This document shows, piece after piece, positions 1 through 13,833 of a DNA stretch of 64,000 nucleotides (positions within the stretch are counted from its first letter, which is position 1; every line of letters starts with the position of its first letter). The notes beneath the pieces were generated by a model, which did no database searches, was not told the origin of the DNA, and worked only from the letters and a program-made list of their open reading frames with translations. The DNA is from Hybos culiciformis (lineage: Eukaryota; Arthropoda; Insecta; Diptera; Hybotidae). The translations under genes were made by a program, and so were the position numbers. The stretch spans positions 105,385,372 through 105,449,371 of the forward strand of contig OZ023274.1 in assembly GCA_964007475.1 (NCBI GenBank), given 5' to 3'.

Positions 1-740
1 AGATATTTTTCCTATATACATAGTACATATATAAAAATTTTAATAGCTGATATTTGAAATGAAAGTTAAGTTAAGTTAAGAAAAAAAAAACAAAAATTCT
101 TTATTATTATTGGTTTTGAGGGAAAAAAAAAAAAAAAAACTTTTACGACTTTTACGAAAAATACAATGCGACCACCAAAACTTTTTTAATTTAAATTTTG
201 TTGAAAAGAAGAAAAAAAAAAAAAACAGAAAAAAAGTTTATCTCTTTTCTCTTAACAACAATTTTGAAATTTAAATTTTTTTTTATTTTTTTTTATTTAA
301 ATTGAAATTCTTTTAAAATTACGCTTTTATTACAGCACTGGAATTTAAATGATGTCATTCTTTAATTTCTCTCTCTGTTTTTTCCTTTCCTTTAGTTTAG
401 TTGTTACAAAAACAAAAACAAAAAAAAAAAATTAATATACATTTTATATTTTATTTACGAGTTGAAAATTAAATTTATGATATCTACAATTCCTTAAACT
501 ATGCAAAAAAAAAAAACATAAAATAAAAAAATTAAATAAAGAAATCGAATATTAATGGAAAAAATGTTTTTATTGTTTAAAATTTTTTTTTTTTTTTAAT
601 GGTAAGGTAAGTTTAAAGGATGTTTAACATAAATTTGTTTTTTTTTGGTACATGCAATAAAAAGAACATGAGAATCACAATTTAAATCACAAATTGTGTT
701 TAGCTTTAATTCACAATGATTAAACTGGACTATATGTTTT
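1..740. other. AT-rich non-coding stretch
   Basis: This stretch holds long A and T runs and short GTTAAG repeats (about 64-80). I see no open frame with protein-like composition and no structural RNA. A GGTAAGGTAAGT string near 601-610 resembles a splice donor, but there is no matching acceptor and exon. Confidence 0.6.
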
Positions 741-744
741 CATT

Positions 745-1016
745 GTCGGCCGTCATGGTGGTGTGGTATTGCCATTATCCTACGGCGTGTTCGGTTGTGA
801 GTTCGATTCCCATGAATGAAATTTGTGTCAATTTTTCAATTTGTCTCACTTGAATTAAGTGTTTGTGTTGTTTTTTTTTCAATTAAATATCTGTATTACT
901 CTGTGTTCGTCCGCTCATCACTAACTTTATCGATTTCTATCAAATTAAAGCCAAAAATATCCGTAATCTCGTTTATCCAAGCTAAACCAACGGAGAGCCC
1001 AAATTCTCGAAGTTAA
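745..1016 (+). repeat. tRNA-derived SINE-like element
   Basis: The segment is clearly richer in G+C than its surroundings and carries an internal RNA polymerase III promoter layout. The A-box-like TGGTGGTGTGG is at 756-766 and the B-box-like GTTCGATTCC at 801-810, about 45 bases apart, as in tRNA-headed SINEs. A full tRNA cloverleaf does not form: the T-arm stem is imperfect and no clear acceptor stem pairs, so a functional tRNA gene is unlikely. The body after the head, to about 1016, is unrecognised. The 3' limit is a guess based on return to background composition. No clear tail or target duplication was found. Confidence 0.5.
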
Positions 1017-4000
1017 AAGTTCTCAATTCAACATGTTAACGGTTCAAAAAATTTTTTTTTTTTAATAAATTCTAATAAAGATATATTAATAAAGCTTAAG
1101 AATGATTTCGCTGATATAAGAAAATTAATGTTTTATTTTATTAGAAAATAATGCGATTAACATTAATTATTTTTTTTGTTAAAAATTTTAATTGACTATA
1201 TATATGATTTTTAAGACAGGCTTAAACCTTATCATAAGTATGAACATAAATTTAAATGTGAATAAAATGATTGTATATAATTAATTTTTAATCCCTTTTT
1301 GAAATGTGAAAAAGGAAATAAAAAATAAAAAATTATAAATTAATTCATAATTTTAATTGTGTATATTTGGAATTTCTCAATTTAGAAATTATAAAAAAAT
1401 AAAAATTAAAATTATGTATGTATGTTCATACACATATATTTATGTAGGTATGTACACACCATATTCCTTTTTCATTTAAATAATTAACAAAAATAAACTT
1501 TTTAATTAGTCAAAGTCTCAAAATGCTTTTATCACTTAACTTTTATTTTTTTTTTTTAAACTCATTTTTAAGAATATTATGACTTTATTTTTATTTTTTT
1601 TTTCATATAAAACCTCAATGAATCAACATAATGTCGTATTTTTTTTTTTTCAAAATTAAAATTTAGCTCCTTAATGTACCACATGTGTTAGCAAGAAACA
1701 CTTCATGTGTTCATCATCAGCTACACACATGATAATTTATTAAAAAAAAAAAAAAAAAAATTAAAATTTTATGAAAAATAAAAAATTAATTAGTTCGAAC
1801 TAGATGATAACTTTATTACAAAAAAAAAAATTAAACATAATTTCAATCAATAATTTTAATTGGGAAATGGAAAATATTCTGTGAAGATCAACTCCCACAC
1901 TAATTATTCACTCACTCGCTCAGTTTTCTGTATTTCAAATTACAGAATTTTGAAATACAGAATTTTGGATAATACTGCGAATTGCGATATAAAGAATTTT
2001 GAAAATACATGATTTTAAGAAATTTAGAACACAGAATTTCGCTCCGACCATCTGCCAACAATTTAATGATAAAATTTTGCATTATCTGTCTATTCGTCCT
2101 AAAATTTTGAATTTTGACAATGAGAACTTTTTTCTCCATTCTTGATTTGAAAGAATTTTTAATATTTATGACAATTTAAACAAAAATATCAAAATTTACA
2201 ATATTTTTTTTCCTTTAAATTGAATAAACATGACAGTACGTATGAAGAGAGCTTGAAGGAGATGAACTTAATTTTTTTTCGCTTCTTACTTTTTAAGTAT
2301 ATATGGTGCTGATGACATAATTTATATGAAGTTGAATTTAAATAGGCTTAAGAAATATTCTCACAAAGAATAAAATGTTATAGTAAAGGATACAAAATGA
2401 AATGAAATTACATTAAAAAATTTTTTTTTTTGCATTTTTTTGTCATACCTTTAAAATTGAAATTTTTTTCTTTCTTTGCGAAGTGTAGATTTCTATAAAT
2501 TATTTAGGGACCAAAATTAAACATCCTCTGATTAAAAAATTATAGAAGTAATATTTAAATATAGATTGTCATAAAATTAAAATCATTTATAGGGACGAAA
2601 TTAATAATTGTTGATTGTAATGTAATGTGACGTCCTCAAACAGGAATTAGTCATATAAGGAAAAAATAAAATTTTACAGCAGGCAAGAAAAACCGTACTA
2701 CTACTCGTAAAAAAATCGTGCCTAATTTTTTAGTACTATTGATCAGCGTTGATGAGCGTTGTCAAAAGTACACAGAATTGAATTATTACATCAAAAATGA
2801 CAAAAATTCGTGAAAGTACAAATTCCTGTTTCATGGACAATGTATTCATCATTCAAGGGCATATCCTTTTTTCATTCTTAAACTAAGTATACAAGTTGTT
2901 AAAATTAGAAGAAAGAAACTGTGTTGCTGTTATTAGCGAGTTATTATTTTCCAGTAATATATTTTAAACTAAATATATTTATAATATTTTTCAAAATATA
3001 TTTTTCTTCATTTTCAAGACAAGATTCTAAAGGCTCATATTTCAAATTGTATTATGTATTATTTTTAATATAAAAAGAATTTTCTTAATTTTTTATTTTT
3101 TATTTTTCTTCAAAACCCAGATGAATTTCACTTTCGTTTATTACTGATGCTCTCTACAAAAGGACTGCATCTTGAACTGCCTCCCAAAAAGTATTAAGAC
3201 ATTAAAGCTTATTTCTTATTTTTTTTTTTTCCCTCATTGTAGGGTACAAAAAAATGCTAAGAAAAGCACTTTAAATTATTAAAAAAAAAAATTATTTTTT
3301 GTTTTATTTTTTTTTTCCTTTAAACACACGGTGATGGTATGTTCTTTGCTTTCGTTACATTTGTAACGAAAAACCACACATAAGAGAATAACACAAAAGG
3401 TGTTGTAATAGGTATACTGTTTTTTTTTTCTTACTTTCTTCTAATTAAAGTTATTAAAGAAAAATAAAGAACAAAAAAGTTGAAAAAAAATAAATAAAAT
3501 AAAAATGAAGGTAAATTGAACGGATTATGTTTTTATGAGCTCTAAAAAGAATTATTATTGAATAAATTGGATGTAATTATATATTTTAACATTCATTTGT
3601 GGGTTCTGTATTACATATATGTATATCGTTATGAGCCCCCAACATATACGTGTCATGAAATGGAAATTTATTTATTATTATTATTTTGTTTCTTTTTTTA
3701 AATTTTAATTTGCAAAATTGAAATCATTAATAAAATTGAAAAAGAAAGAAAGACAATTTTATGTAAATAAAAAATAATTTTTAATGAAAATATAATTGAC
3801 AGTTTTGTATATACATATATGTGTATTAATGTCACATATAATAAAAATTAAAATATGAATATGAAAATAAATTTTACAAAATGTTTATTATTAAATATTT
3901 TGTTATTTCAAATTATTACACTACGAGTATACATATTATTTCAAGGAGAGAAATCGAATTAAAACGATTAATGTATGTTGTATATGAAATTGATACGGTT

Positions 4001-4032
4001 GATACTTCAAGAATTTCATAATATTATAAATA
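1017..4032. other. AT-rich non-coding stretch
   Basis: No gene is visible. At about 1925-2045 there are several loose direct copies of an ACAGAATTTTGAAAT-like string, a degenerate local repeat. At 2638-2648 and 2821-2831 an 11-bp inverted pair (AAACAGGAATT) brackets ~190 bp with higher G+C and could be a decayed small MITE, but the arms are too short to be sure. The rest is A/T runs and AT microsatellite. Confidence 0.5.
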
Positions 4033-4074
4033 CACACTGAAAAATAAAAAAAAACAAAATCGATGGAAAATTAG

Positions 4075-4300
4075 CTGCATTAAAATGTGGCAGAATATTT
4101 CTTATTAAATTTATATATAATAATAACTATGATCCAAAACAGTATACCAAATGAATTGTAGCAAAATTTGATACACAAAAAATTATAGATTTTATTCGTT
4201 TTTCTAGCCCGGAATAAATCACAAAAATATTTTTTAATATAACATAAATTTCTAAAATTTTTTATGTCAAATATTGCTTTAATCATATATGATATGTTAA
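4075..4300 (+). repeat. Dispersed repeat family, copy 1
   Basis: This copy shares several blocks with 21955-22190 (opposite strand) and 28465-28650. The best block is TATACCAAATGAATTGTAGC followed by AAAATTTG.TACAC and AAAATTATAG (4143-4190). A second block reads TTTTTATGTCAAATATTGCT (about 4257-4276). The copies keep block order and spacing, so they descend from one element rather than matching by chance. A CACTGAAAAA string at 4036 could mark an end, since similar strings lie near other copies, but this is weak. The element class is unknown and no coding capacity is seen. Confidence 0.5.
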
Positions 4301-4345
4301 AAAATAAAAATATAAATCATTTTTACTTGGTAAGGTATGACAAAT

Positions 4346-4640
4346 AGCTAGTCATCCACTAAATTGAATTTGTCTGAAACGGGTGCTTTCTTTGCAAAAC
4401 CGTCTTCGATTTGATATCTTCGGAACGATGTCTACCCGCTGTTCGAAAAATGGGGCTATTCGGGGTTAAAAAAAATGGATTTCATATACCCAATATATGT
4501 ATGAAAATTTTGCCGGGCTATATCTCTGAAACGGAGGCTTCTTCTGTCTCCAAAAACCATTTTGGATTTTAAGGCCAGACCCTTTTAAAATAAAATTCCT
4601 TTCTTTAGAGATAATTTTCAAGCAAACAATTAAATTTTTT
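4346..4640. other. Higher G+C block of unknown origin
   Basis: The base composition here is noticeably less AT-rich than the surroundings, with phrases such as CGGGCTATATCTCTGAAACGG (about 4513-4533) and CTACCCGCTGTTCGAAAAATGG (about 4432). All frames are interrupted. It is probably a fossil of a mobile element that I cannot classify. Confidence 0.3.
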
Positions 4641-7600
4641 CCATTTTATATTCTTATATAAAGTATACACAACACCAAGTTTATTTGTTTGTTTATATTT
4701 TATGAGTTATTTTGACTTTTTTTTTATAGCTACCTATATTATGAGTTTGTGTGTTGAATATTAATCATGCAATTTAAAAAAAAAAAAAAATCAACATATT
4801 ATCTAATAAAAAGCTAATAAAAATAAAATGATATTTATATCAGATTTATAAACTGCATTAGTACATATACATATACAAATATTTATAAAATATTCATTTT
4901 TCATTAATAATTGACTAGATTTTTATTATTATTTTTTTTTTTTTTAATTTTTCAATTTGTAATTTTATCAAAATTTCTTATATGCAAAAGTAAATCCCTC
5001 ATCACAGTTAGAAGTTTTTTAATAAAATTTTTTTTTATTAAAAAATTGGTCTGGTAATCATGATCTTCATGTGCAATAATAATAATAATCATAGAAAGAA
5101 AAAAAAAAAAAAAAAAGGCGCGTGAAATATGTATTCTGTATAATAAAAATCAAGTAAAAATAAAATGCAAAAGCTAAAAAGCTTTAAAACACATATTTTA
5201 TCATAAACTTATAATATCTTTCTACTTTTCATTATGTAATTAGAGTATATCAAAAAAAAAAATTAGCTCGAAACTGTAGAGTACAAAGAATTTTAATTTC
5301 GATTGAATTTTTTAAAAAAAAATTAATACTTAAAAATTAATTCAAGGGTAGGAGGAAAAATTCTTTACAACTTGGGCTAAAGGCCATAGCAGTTAAGGCC
5401 CTAGTTTTAAGATGTTAATTATAATTTAATTATAATAAAATCCATTAATAATAATAATAATAATATTTACAACTTATGTAATATAAAGCATAATATATGT
5501 TAAGTTAGATTTATACAGGTATAAACATTAACTATAATAAAAAAGTAATGAATATGATGTTAATGGTAACTATACGGCGTACAGCAAAAATATATTTCAT
5601 TTGAGTATCTCAAAATTAAATTAGTTCTAGGATTGAAACCTGTTCGATATACCTAATTCAACAAATAGAACTGGACTGGTTTGAACCGTACACCGTTTAT
5701 CACTGCAAAATTAGTTAATTTTAAACCATTCTAAATTATTTTTGTTTGAATTATCCTGCAAGTTTCTACCGTTTTTATGAGTTTTTCGTTTTTTGTTTTT
5801 TTTTGCAACCTTAATAACGTTATATTATTTTTGTGCTTGGAAAAACACTAAAAAAATAAAAATTTATATTTGTTATATATATATATATTTTTTTTTATGG
5901 TTGCATCCTATTATAATATTCCGCGAAATCATAGACATGAAGGGAATTATATTTACAAACAAAAAAATAAAAAAAAAAATAAATTTATGTCTGCAAAAAG
6001 CATGTAATATATTCTGATTTATTATGTGATAATGATGATTTAACATTTTACGTATATATGTACTCTTATAGTGTGCACAGGTGCCCAATATAGTTAAAAA
6101 AAAAAAGTTAAACATCAGAGCAGTTAAATCGCAAAATTTTAATGAAAGTAAATTCTGATTTGATTTGGGATTGGGATTTTAATTTTATTGATAAATAAAA
6201 TTTTTCATTCCAATAGTTTTTTTTATATATAAAAAATTAAGTATGAAATTATTATCTTAAAGTCAAATGACATTTTTTTTGTGAAGAAAAACTCAGCCTA
6301 TATAATATTTTTTATCTCTCTATGACATAATATGTAATGTTAAAGGAAAATAAAATTTAATTGTCATAAAATCATTAAATTTTTATACATTGCCATTTCG
6401 TTGAGAATTTTTATATGATTTTGCTTCTTGATTGTCATAATGATATGCGATTATGATTTGATCAAAAAACAATATTTCTATGATACAAAGTCTAATTATA
6501 TTATTGGAAAATAATTTTTGATAAAAAAAATAAATAAATATATAGCTCAATTTTCAAGCCAAGCTTGAATTTGCTTAACAAACTTGTCTGCATTTTTAAT
6601 TCTAATATATTTTTTGTTTTGTTTTCATGTTTCATTAACGTTATATTTTATATTATATTACATTATAGTTTCTCTAACTATAATATTATTCCATTTTCAT
6701 CAACCTCAAAATTAAAATTTATTGCTTTTCATCATCATTGATTATACTCTGTGCCTAGGTATTTTATGTGGTTTATATACAATTATTATTTTTCCATTCT
6801 TTTTGCATGCAGGCGTAATTTTGTATTTTTAACTGAACTATCTGTAGACAGAGTTTAATATTATTTAAATTTTGTAATTTTATTTAAAATAACAAAATTT
6901 TAACAAAAATTTCATTATACAGCCCCATATAAAATATTAGTTTCAATAATGCAATTTATTTATATATTTTCTAAGTTTACTTAATAATAAATTTATTAAA
7001 AAAAAAAAATATGGTTATAAAATTTTATATAATTACCAAAATGCATAAAATTTATTACTGTCTACGTAATTTTATTATAAACGAGTATTTTGAAATGTTT
7101 TTTTTTTTTAATTTAGAGTATTATATAAGAATTGCCAAAAAATTGATCAGAACTGCTTAAAAATGAAATTTTCTTAATTGTTAACATATTAAATACCTAA
7201 GTCCATACATGGGCGCACGATCATTATTATAAAAAGATTGTAAAAAGTTTTCTTAAAACGATCATTACAAATAGATATAGTGTGCATCTGTAATTTGCAT
7301 TATGTAAAATTCATAATTTATGAAAAATATTATAAATTTTTATTTTAACATAATGTACATGTATACACCACCGTATGCTAATCGTTTTATATTCTCTCGA
7401 ATTATTAATTCATTTTTTATTTGCTCTTAATGTATATGATTTTTTTTTTGCCATATATGATTTAGCACAGAATGTATCTAGAACTTTTTCCCACAATTTC
7501 ATCAAAATTAATATTTCGTTGAATAACTAATAAATGTGTTCAAATGTGAAACGAAAAAAAAATATATGTATATATATAATAAAATTACTCATAAAATACA

Positions 7601-10600
7601 TAATTTTAGCACATTTAAGCATAAAAAAATCTAAATTGAAGTGCCATGCACTTTTAATGAAAATACGAAATAATTTTTTTTTTTAATATATTAAAATTAA
7701 TACCATTGTACACCTATTTCATAAAGTAAAGTATCTGCCATAGAAAATATATTTCGTCCCGCCAAAAAATCTATGTTTTTTTTTACTCAAAATCTATCAT
7801 TGTGTTGAATAAAAATGATCAGGGATGGGATGGTTGCTTTTTTAAAAGTTACGAAATAAAACAAGACTTTTAATTTTATAAACTCATCACAGAGAACATT
7901 TTATTTCTATTTTTTCTAATTTTCACATTTTTATAAAAAAAATTTTAAATGAAATATATGCGCACACGTATGAAAAAATTAATCAAATAAATTGTATTGA
8001 AATTTTCACAACATTTGAAATTACATTCAACGTTTGTAAGAAGGGAAACTAATTTACTTACTAAATTATTTTCTGTTACATGTAAATCGAAATTTTCAGA
8101 AAACTTATCCTGCAATATTTTAATATAATTAAGAAAGTTTTGAGGAGGAACTGTTAATTTACATTTTTCAAACTGTTTAAAATTTACGAAAATAGCATTT
8201 ATTTTTTCCCATTTTTCACTTTTTAATTTTTTTTCATGTTTTTTTCACAAAAAATTGGTTACAGTTAATATTAATTATTATTTTAATTTCTCACATTTAA
8301 ATCACTAGCGTCAAGCTTTAAAAAAAATTCTCACATCCCTAAAATCGAAAAATTAAAGCAAAACAAAAATCATATGATTTTTATTTATTAGTATTGAGTA
8401 TTTAAGGGAAACTATGACGCGCTTAAGGCCAAATAAATGTAAACAATGCATTTATTTTATAAAAGAACCAGGTGACCATGATAATTTTTTGTCTTTACAA
8501 AAAATTAAAAAAATTGTAAAATATAAGTAATTTTACGGTTTTCAAAAATTTTAAAAATAAGAAAATAGTTTTAAGTCGAAAATAAAACGAAATGAACTCA
8601 CTTTGTTCTTAAAAAAGTACTTAATTTTGGATTTGAAAAAAACCTTCGAAAAAAACTTCAGTAAAAGGAATCAGAAAGACACCTTGTAAGAGGGAGGTGA
8701 ATTTTTTTTTTTTTTTTGCATAAAAATTTTCGTTATTCCTTGTTACCCTACTATAGAAATATGTTTACTCTGTTAATACGAACTTATGCATATAGTACAG
8801 TATATAGAATAAAAAATTCGCAATATTCATTTAGGAAAAGGAAATTAGGAAAAAGAATCATTGTCAATTATTGTCAATTGGATGCATTATATATATATGT
8901 ATGCATATTCAAAGATTTATCTATATACATGAACATACAATTCCTTAGTTAACAATAAAAATTCGTTACACTTAATAATTTTCATTTCTGAAATTTATCC
9001 TAAAACCACTGATAATCTCTTAGCTAGAGGAAATTACATGCCATTGTGAAGTCACGTGTATCTATTGTTATGTCAAATAGAAATCTTTGGTATGTTATTT
9101 ATATAATATTTTGAATAGATTTTTTTTTTTTTTGTATTTTGTGCTTTGACTTACCCTCGTAATAAAAATTCAAAATTAATATTTTCATATAAAAAAAATA
9201 TGTTTTTCCGAAAACGAAAGGATAAGGATAGTATTACAGCGGAATATGTTTAATTTAAATTCAAAAATATATACTTTTGCTAATCTTCTTATAGACAACG
9301 ATGCGACGGTTTATGTTGTTTTATCATTAACAAAATTAAATCAATATTTAATGTATATTAAATTTTAGAATAATGTATATTTTTGTTGTGGTTCAAAATA
9401 GTTAAAAAATCTTCAAGTTTAAATTATACTTGGTATTACTTGAATCAATTTTTAGCAAAATGATGTTCAGTTATTAATAATTCTTTATTATATATAGACA
9501 ATATTTAAGAAAAACAAAGACAAGAATTAAAGATCTTTACCTGCAGATATTTCATTAGAAAACAGATATCATTATTTTATATAGACGTACCACTAGTGAA
9601 CTTCCAGTATAGTATGTACCATGTATATAGTAAATCATTAAGCAAATGAAAATATGAATGGTTTTTGTTCCAATTAAATCCGTTCTATTGCGAAAATAAT
9701 TAATAAGCTTCTATGAGTTCAATGTAAATAAAATTTTATTGCATACATTCTTTCTAGTCTCTATATATATATAATAAAACCAAAAACTATAGGCATCACA
9801 TCAATCAACATTTTAGACTTGGTTATTTATATCTGGATAATAAATTTCAAAATATACTATGTCGTCGCCAGTGGCAACTTGTGAAATATTGTTACAATTT
9901 AAATATGATGTCTTTTCAGTTTTGGGTTTTTTTTTTTTACTTTTTACTTCAATAAAATACGTTAGCAGAAATTGATATAAATATTTCAAACAAAATATTT
10001 CTTTTATTGTATAATATCAGTCAATAATTTTTTATTTTTTAATAAAGTTTAAGCTCATTCAATTCTGATAGTAAGAAAATATTTTGAATAAATTTTAGTT
10101 GGATATTAGTTGGTTAGATTTGGGACAAGGACATTGCTGCAAAAGCAATGAACAAGTATGACAGTATAATGCTGGATGGGTTGTTCAATAACAAATCTTG
10201 AATTATAAAGAAAATTCGATAGTATCGTAAGCTAAATTCTAATAATGAATATCTTTTGTTATATGAATTTGATTAAAGTTTTAAAATTTCATTTTCTTTC
10301 GATTTGTAAAGTCTATAAGCTTATAATATTAAATTTTTTATTCCCATAAATTACCATTACTATGTATAGACTTACAAATATAATTTAGTTAAAAGAAATA
10401 AGTATTAAATTTTTTTTTTCTTTTTTTATCCTTACTCACAATCACAATATAATACATAATTTTCCTTCTAAAAGGATATTTTAATAATGAATTTTTGATT
10501 AATAGCTCCCTGAATGATTCATTTTATGACATTAATTACTATGAATTTTTAATAACAGATAGTTTAATGATAATCCTTACTGTCTTATATCATGTATATA

Positions 10601-12896
10601 GAATCTATTATTATTATTATTATTTTAATTTAAAATATCATAAATCCCTTTCAAAATTAAATAATTTACATATTGAACGTCTAAAATGTATGTATGTAAG
10701 ATTGTACGTATCTTTGTAGTATAACAAATTTCTTGGACACTAAATCAAAGGAAAAAAAAAACGATAATAAATGAATGTAATGAAAAGAAATGCTCTTAGT
10801 CTGGAAAAATTGAGGCAATTGCAACTGAATGATCATATTTAATACCGTGTCCATTGATCGCAGGTTTGAAGTTAAAACGCATTATTCAGGCGTTCAAGTT
10901 CGGTACCAGACATTTTAAATTGTTATTATTAATTAATGAATACAACATAGTACTAGGTAACTGCAACATTATTAAATCCAAATTTACCGCAAAAAAAAAA
11001 TTGTTTTAGAAAACATAATACATAATTATTATCAATTTTTATGATAATTGTGAACAAAAATAAATTAAAAAAAAATTGGAAGCCTTTTGACAGATCACAA
11101 AAAAATAAAAGCTATTTATTTCTGATATCCTGAAAAAGGTCATAAAGGCATCTTCATGTTTTGTCATTATTTTTATTAAAAAAAAAAAGAAAAAAAAAAA
11201 AAGGGGTTTGACAATGTTCAAGAAAAAATTATCCCATATTATGTACTTTAAAAAAAAAAAAAAAAACAAAAAATAATAATACAAAATAATCCTTACTATA
11301 GGGATATTTGTTTTTTTACTTATATTAAAAACGTGTCCTTAAGTGGTATTTTTGTCATAGAATGATTTAGTAGAGCCTGGTATTTATTTATTTATTTTTT
11401 TTATTTTTTTATTTGGAAAATAAATTTTTTAATGTATTTTAAGTATTAAAAACATTTTTTTTTTCATTTAAAAAACTATGCGAAATATGGTCGAAGAGCC
11501 CTCATCAGTTCCGCTTCTAAACTTTAAATATCTATACTATTCGTTTTGTCTATTTTCAAACTTTTTAATTTTACTAGAGTGATTAATGTTTGAATTTATT
11601 TTCGGATTGGTATATTTTTCAAATATTCGTAGTTTTATCTATAAACTGAATTACTAAAAAAATAAAAAGAAGTTAGTTTGGAGGAAAACATTTATTAAGT
11701 ATAATTTATAATTTCGTTTCGTACAACAAAAATTGTGACGGAAACCCTTTATATGTAATTATATATTTGATTTTTATGAAGTTTTATAATTATGGAGGGT
11801 GCAAAATTACTAATGAACAAAAAATTTAAATAGTTTCAGTCATACATATTTACAATGAATAAGATTGAAATAAATTATAAGCTATATGAATTGTAGATAA
11901 AATTTAAAATTGTCTCTTAGTTTAAATAAATAAATAAAAAATAAAAAAAAAAAACAAATATAAATATAAATAAAAGAAAAGGCGTAATTTTACCATATAC
12001 ATAGTTTGAAGAAATTGTTTAAGCAAGTAAATAAAATTCTTTTGAAAGGCTGTTGTAATCCTTTAGATAAACTTTTACACACGTTCTTTTAAAACTTAAG
12101 AGTGTTTGAAATATTTGTTTTTATATTATTTTTTTACTTATTTTATTTTATTTTTTTTTTTATATCAAATTATATTAAGGTAAATAAATTTAGTTTGAAA
12201 ATAAATATATACGAAATATTCGTTAAGATCTTTTCAAGTATGCGATAATAAAAAAAAAAAAAGTTTTAACGAAATTTTCAATTAAAAAAATCTTAATTTT
12301 ACAGAACTTTTAACCATATACTTTTTAAAACTGTTAAGAATAAATTTTCATGGGTGTAGTTAGTGGAAAAAATATATAGGTACCTATATATATATGTATA
12401 TTTTTTTTTAACTTTCAATCATTCAAGTTTTCATTTCGAAATTCTATTTTTGGTGCTTTTAATTTTTTTTTTTTGAAGATTATTTTTTTTTTTTGATAAC
12501 CTGAAGCATTAACATGGAAAATTTATCTGTTAAGTCTATATGAATTCATATCGTTTTATTTTTTTTCACTTTAAAAAAAATAAATACGAAATAATATGCT
12601 TGAAGCATTCAAAACTATGTGAATTGATGAATTTTAAAAACTATTCAAGTTTACAAGTTAAATATTTATGGCATAATTCTTTAAATTGAATATTAGTTGT
12701 AGCGCTGTTTTGTGATGAAGGACTATTTAACCATAGTAGTTTTTAAAAAAAAACTTTAATTAGTTACCTAAATCGTTGCGATTGACTGATTGATTGATAT
12801 AATACATAGACAAATAAACAATCTTAGGCACGCTCAGTTGTTATGAACTGCTTTAAGTTAGGATTTGAATAATTGAATATTTTGAATCTGTTCACT
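4641..12896. other. AT-rich non-coding stretch
   Basis: About 8 kb with A/T homopolymers, TATATG microsatellite tracts and ATT/AAT triplet runs (for example ATAATAATAAT near 5446-5465). Short open frames exist but consist of low-complexity Phe/Lys/Ile/Tyr-rich translation. I see no gene, RNA gene or recognisable mobile element. Confidence 0.55.
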
Positions 12897-13350
12897 TATT
12901 AAACGATTGAAAAAAAATAAATCTCCCTTTTCTGTAAAACAAATGTCACAATTTCTAAATTGAGGACGCAATTTTCTGCATTCTGTATAATCTGCTAAAA
13001 TCAACTACATACTTATAAAATAATATTTGGCTGACTGAAATCAAAAACTTGTAATAATACGTGACCGACCGAATTTTCTTGCTCTTTTTTGCGGCTTTTT
13101 TCTTTTCTATACAATTTTAGTTTTTGAATTCACTTAAAAGTAGACCTACAAATTTAGTTTGTTATGGGAAATGTAAAATTTCCCTTTGCAGAATTTAAAA
13201 AAGTAAATTTGAATTTGTGAACGGCTTTAGTACAAAATTATTTCATTTTTTTAAATAACAGCAGTAAAATCGTGTCGTTCACAAATTAAAAAACTTGGAA
13301 ATTGAAATCCGATTTCAATTTTTTAAATAATCGCTAATAAGTGAACAGAC
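12897..13350. mobile_element. Candidate MITE, inverted TCTGTTCACTTATTA ends
   Basis: TCTGTTCACTTATT at 12897-12910 is matched in inverted orientation by CGCTAATAAGTGAACAGA at 13332-13349. An internal inverted pair AATTTGTGAACG / CGTTCACAAATT lies near 13211-13222 and 13279-13290. The ~450-bp interval is non-coding. No convincing target duplication is visible, so boundaries are approximate. It lies only ~70 bp from the hairpin array that follows. Confidence 0.4.
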
Positions 13351-13416
13351 TCTTTGTTATGATTATCGCATATAAAACATTTTTAAAAATAGTCAATCAA
13401 TCAGGACTTCTCTGTC

Positions 13417-13833
13417 GGCGCAGTGAAATAAGGCCGCGGGAAATAAGTCCGCGATAGGTTTTTTGTTGCGGTCTTATTTCATTTTGAAAAATGAAATAAG
13501 GCTACGAAAAAATCCTCGCGGCCTTATTTCATTTTGAAAAATGAAATAAGACCGCATAAAATTCCTCGCGGCCTTATTTCGTTTTGAAAAATGAAATAAG
13601 ACCGCGACAAAAAAAAAAATTAATCGGAGGGCTAATTTCATTTTGAAAAATGAAATAAGGCCGCGAGGATTTTTTCGCGGCCTTATTTCATTTTGAAAAA
13701 CGAAATAAGGCCGCGTAAGATTACGCGGCCTTATTTCATTTATAAAAAATCTTCGCGGCCTTATTTCATTTTTAAAAATGAAATAAGACCGCAACAAAAA
13801 AACGTCGCGGCTTTATTTCCCGCGGCCTTATTT
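13417..13833. repeat. Tandem 40-bp hairpin array A
   Basis: A 39-nt header (13417-13455) holds two direct copies of a half-unit, each ending in CCGCG. It is followed by 40-bp palindromic units at about 13466, 13517, 13567, 13626, 13676 and 13754, plus a half unit at 13724, spaced roughly 50 bp apart by short A/T-rich spacers. Each unit has CGCGG at its end, then the 7-mer CCTTATT, then TCATTTT, a GA centre, and the exact complement. The header is repeated in inverted orientation at the far end (about 13804-13833), so the whole array is itself a palindrome. Occasional point changes occur (for example CGTTTT for CATTTT at unit 3). No protein coding is credible here. Array B at 17312-17709 has the same design. 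Confidence 0.85.

Noticed and set aside
745..818. Functional tRNA gene
   Set aside because: A and B boxes exist, but the acceptor and T-arm stems do not pair properly and the similarity seems to continue into a non-tRNA body.
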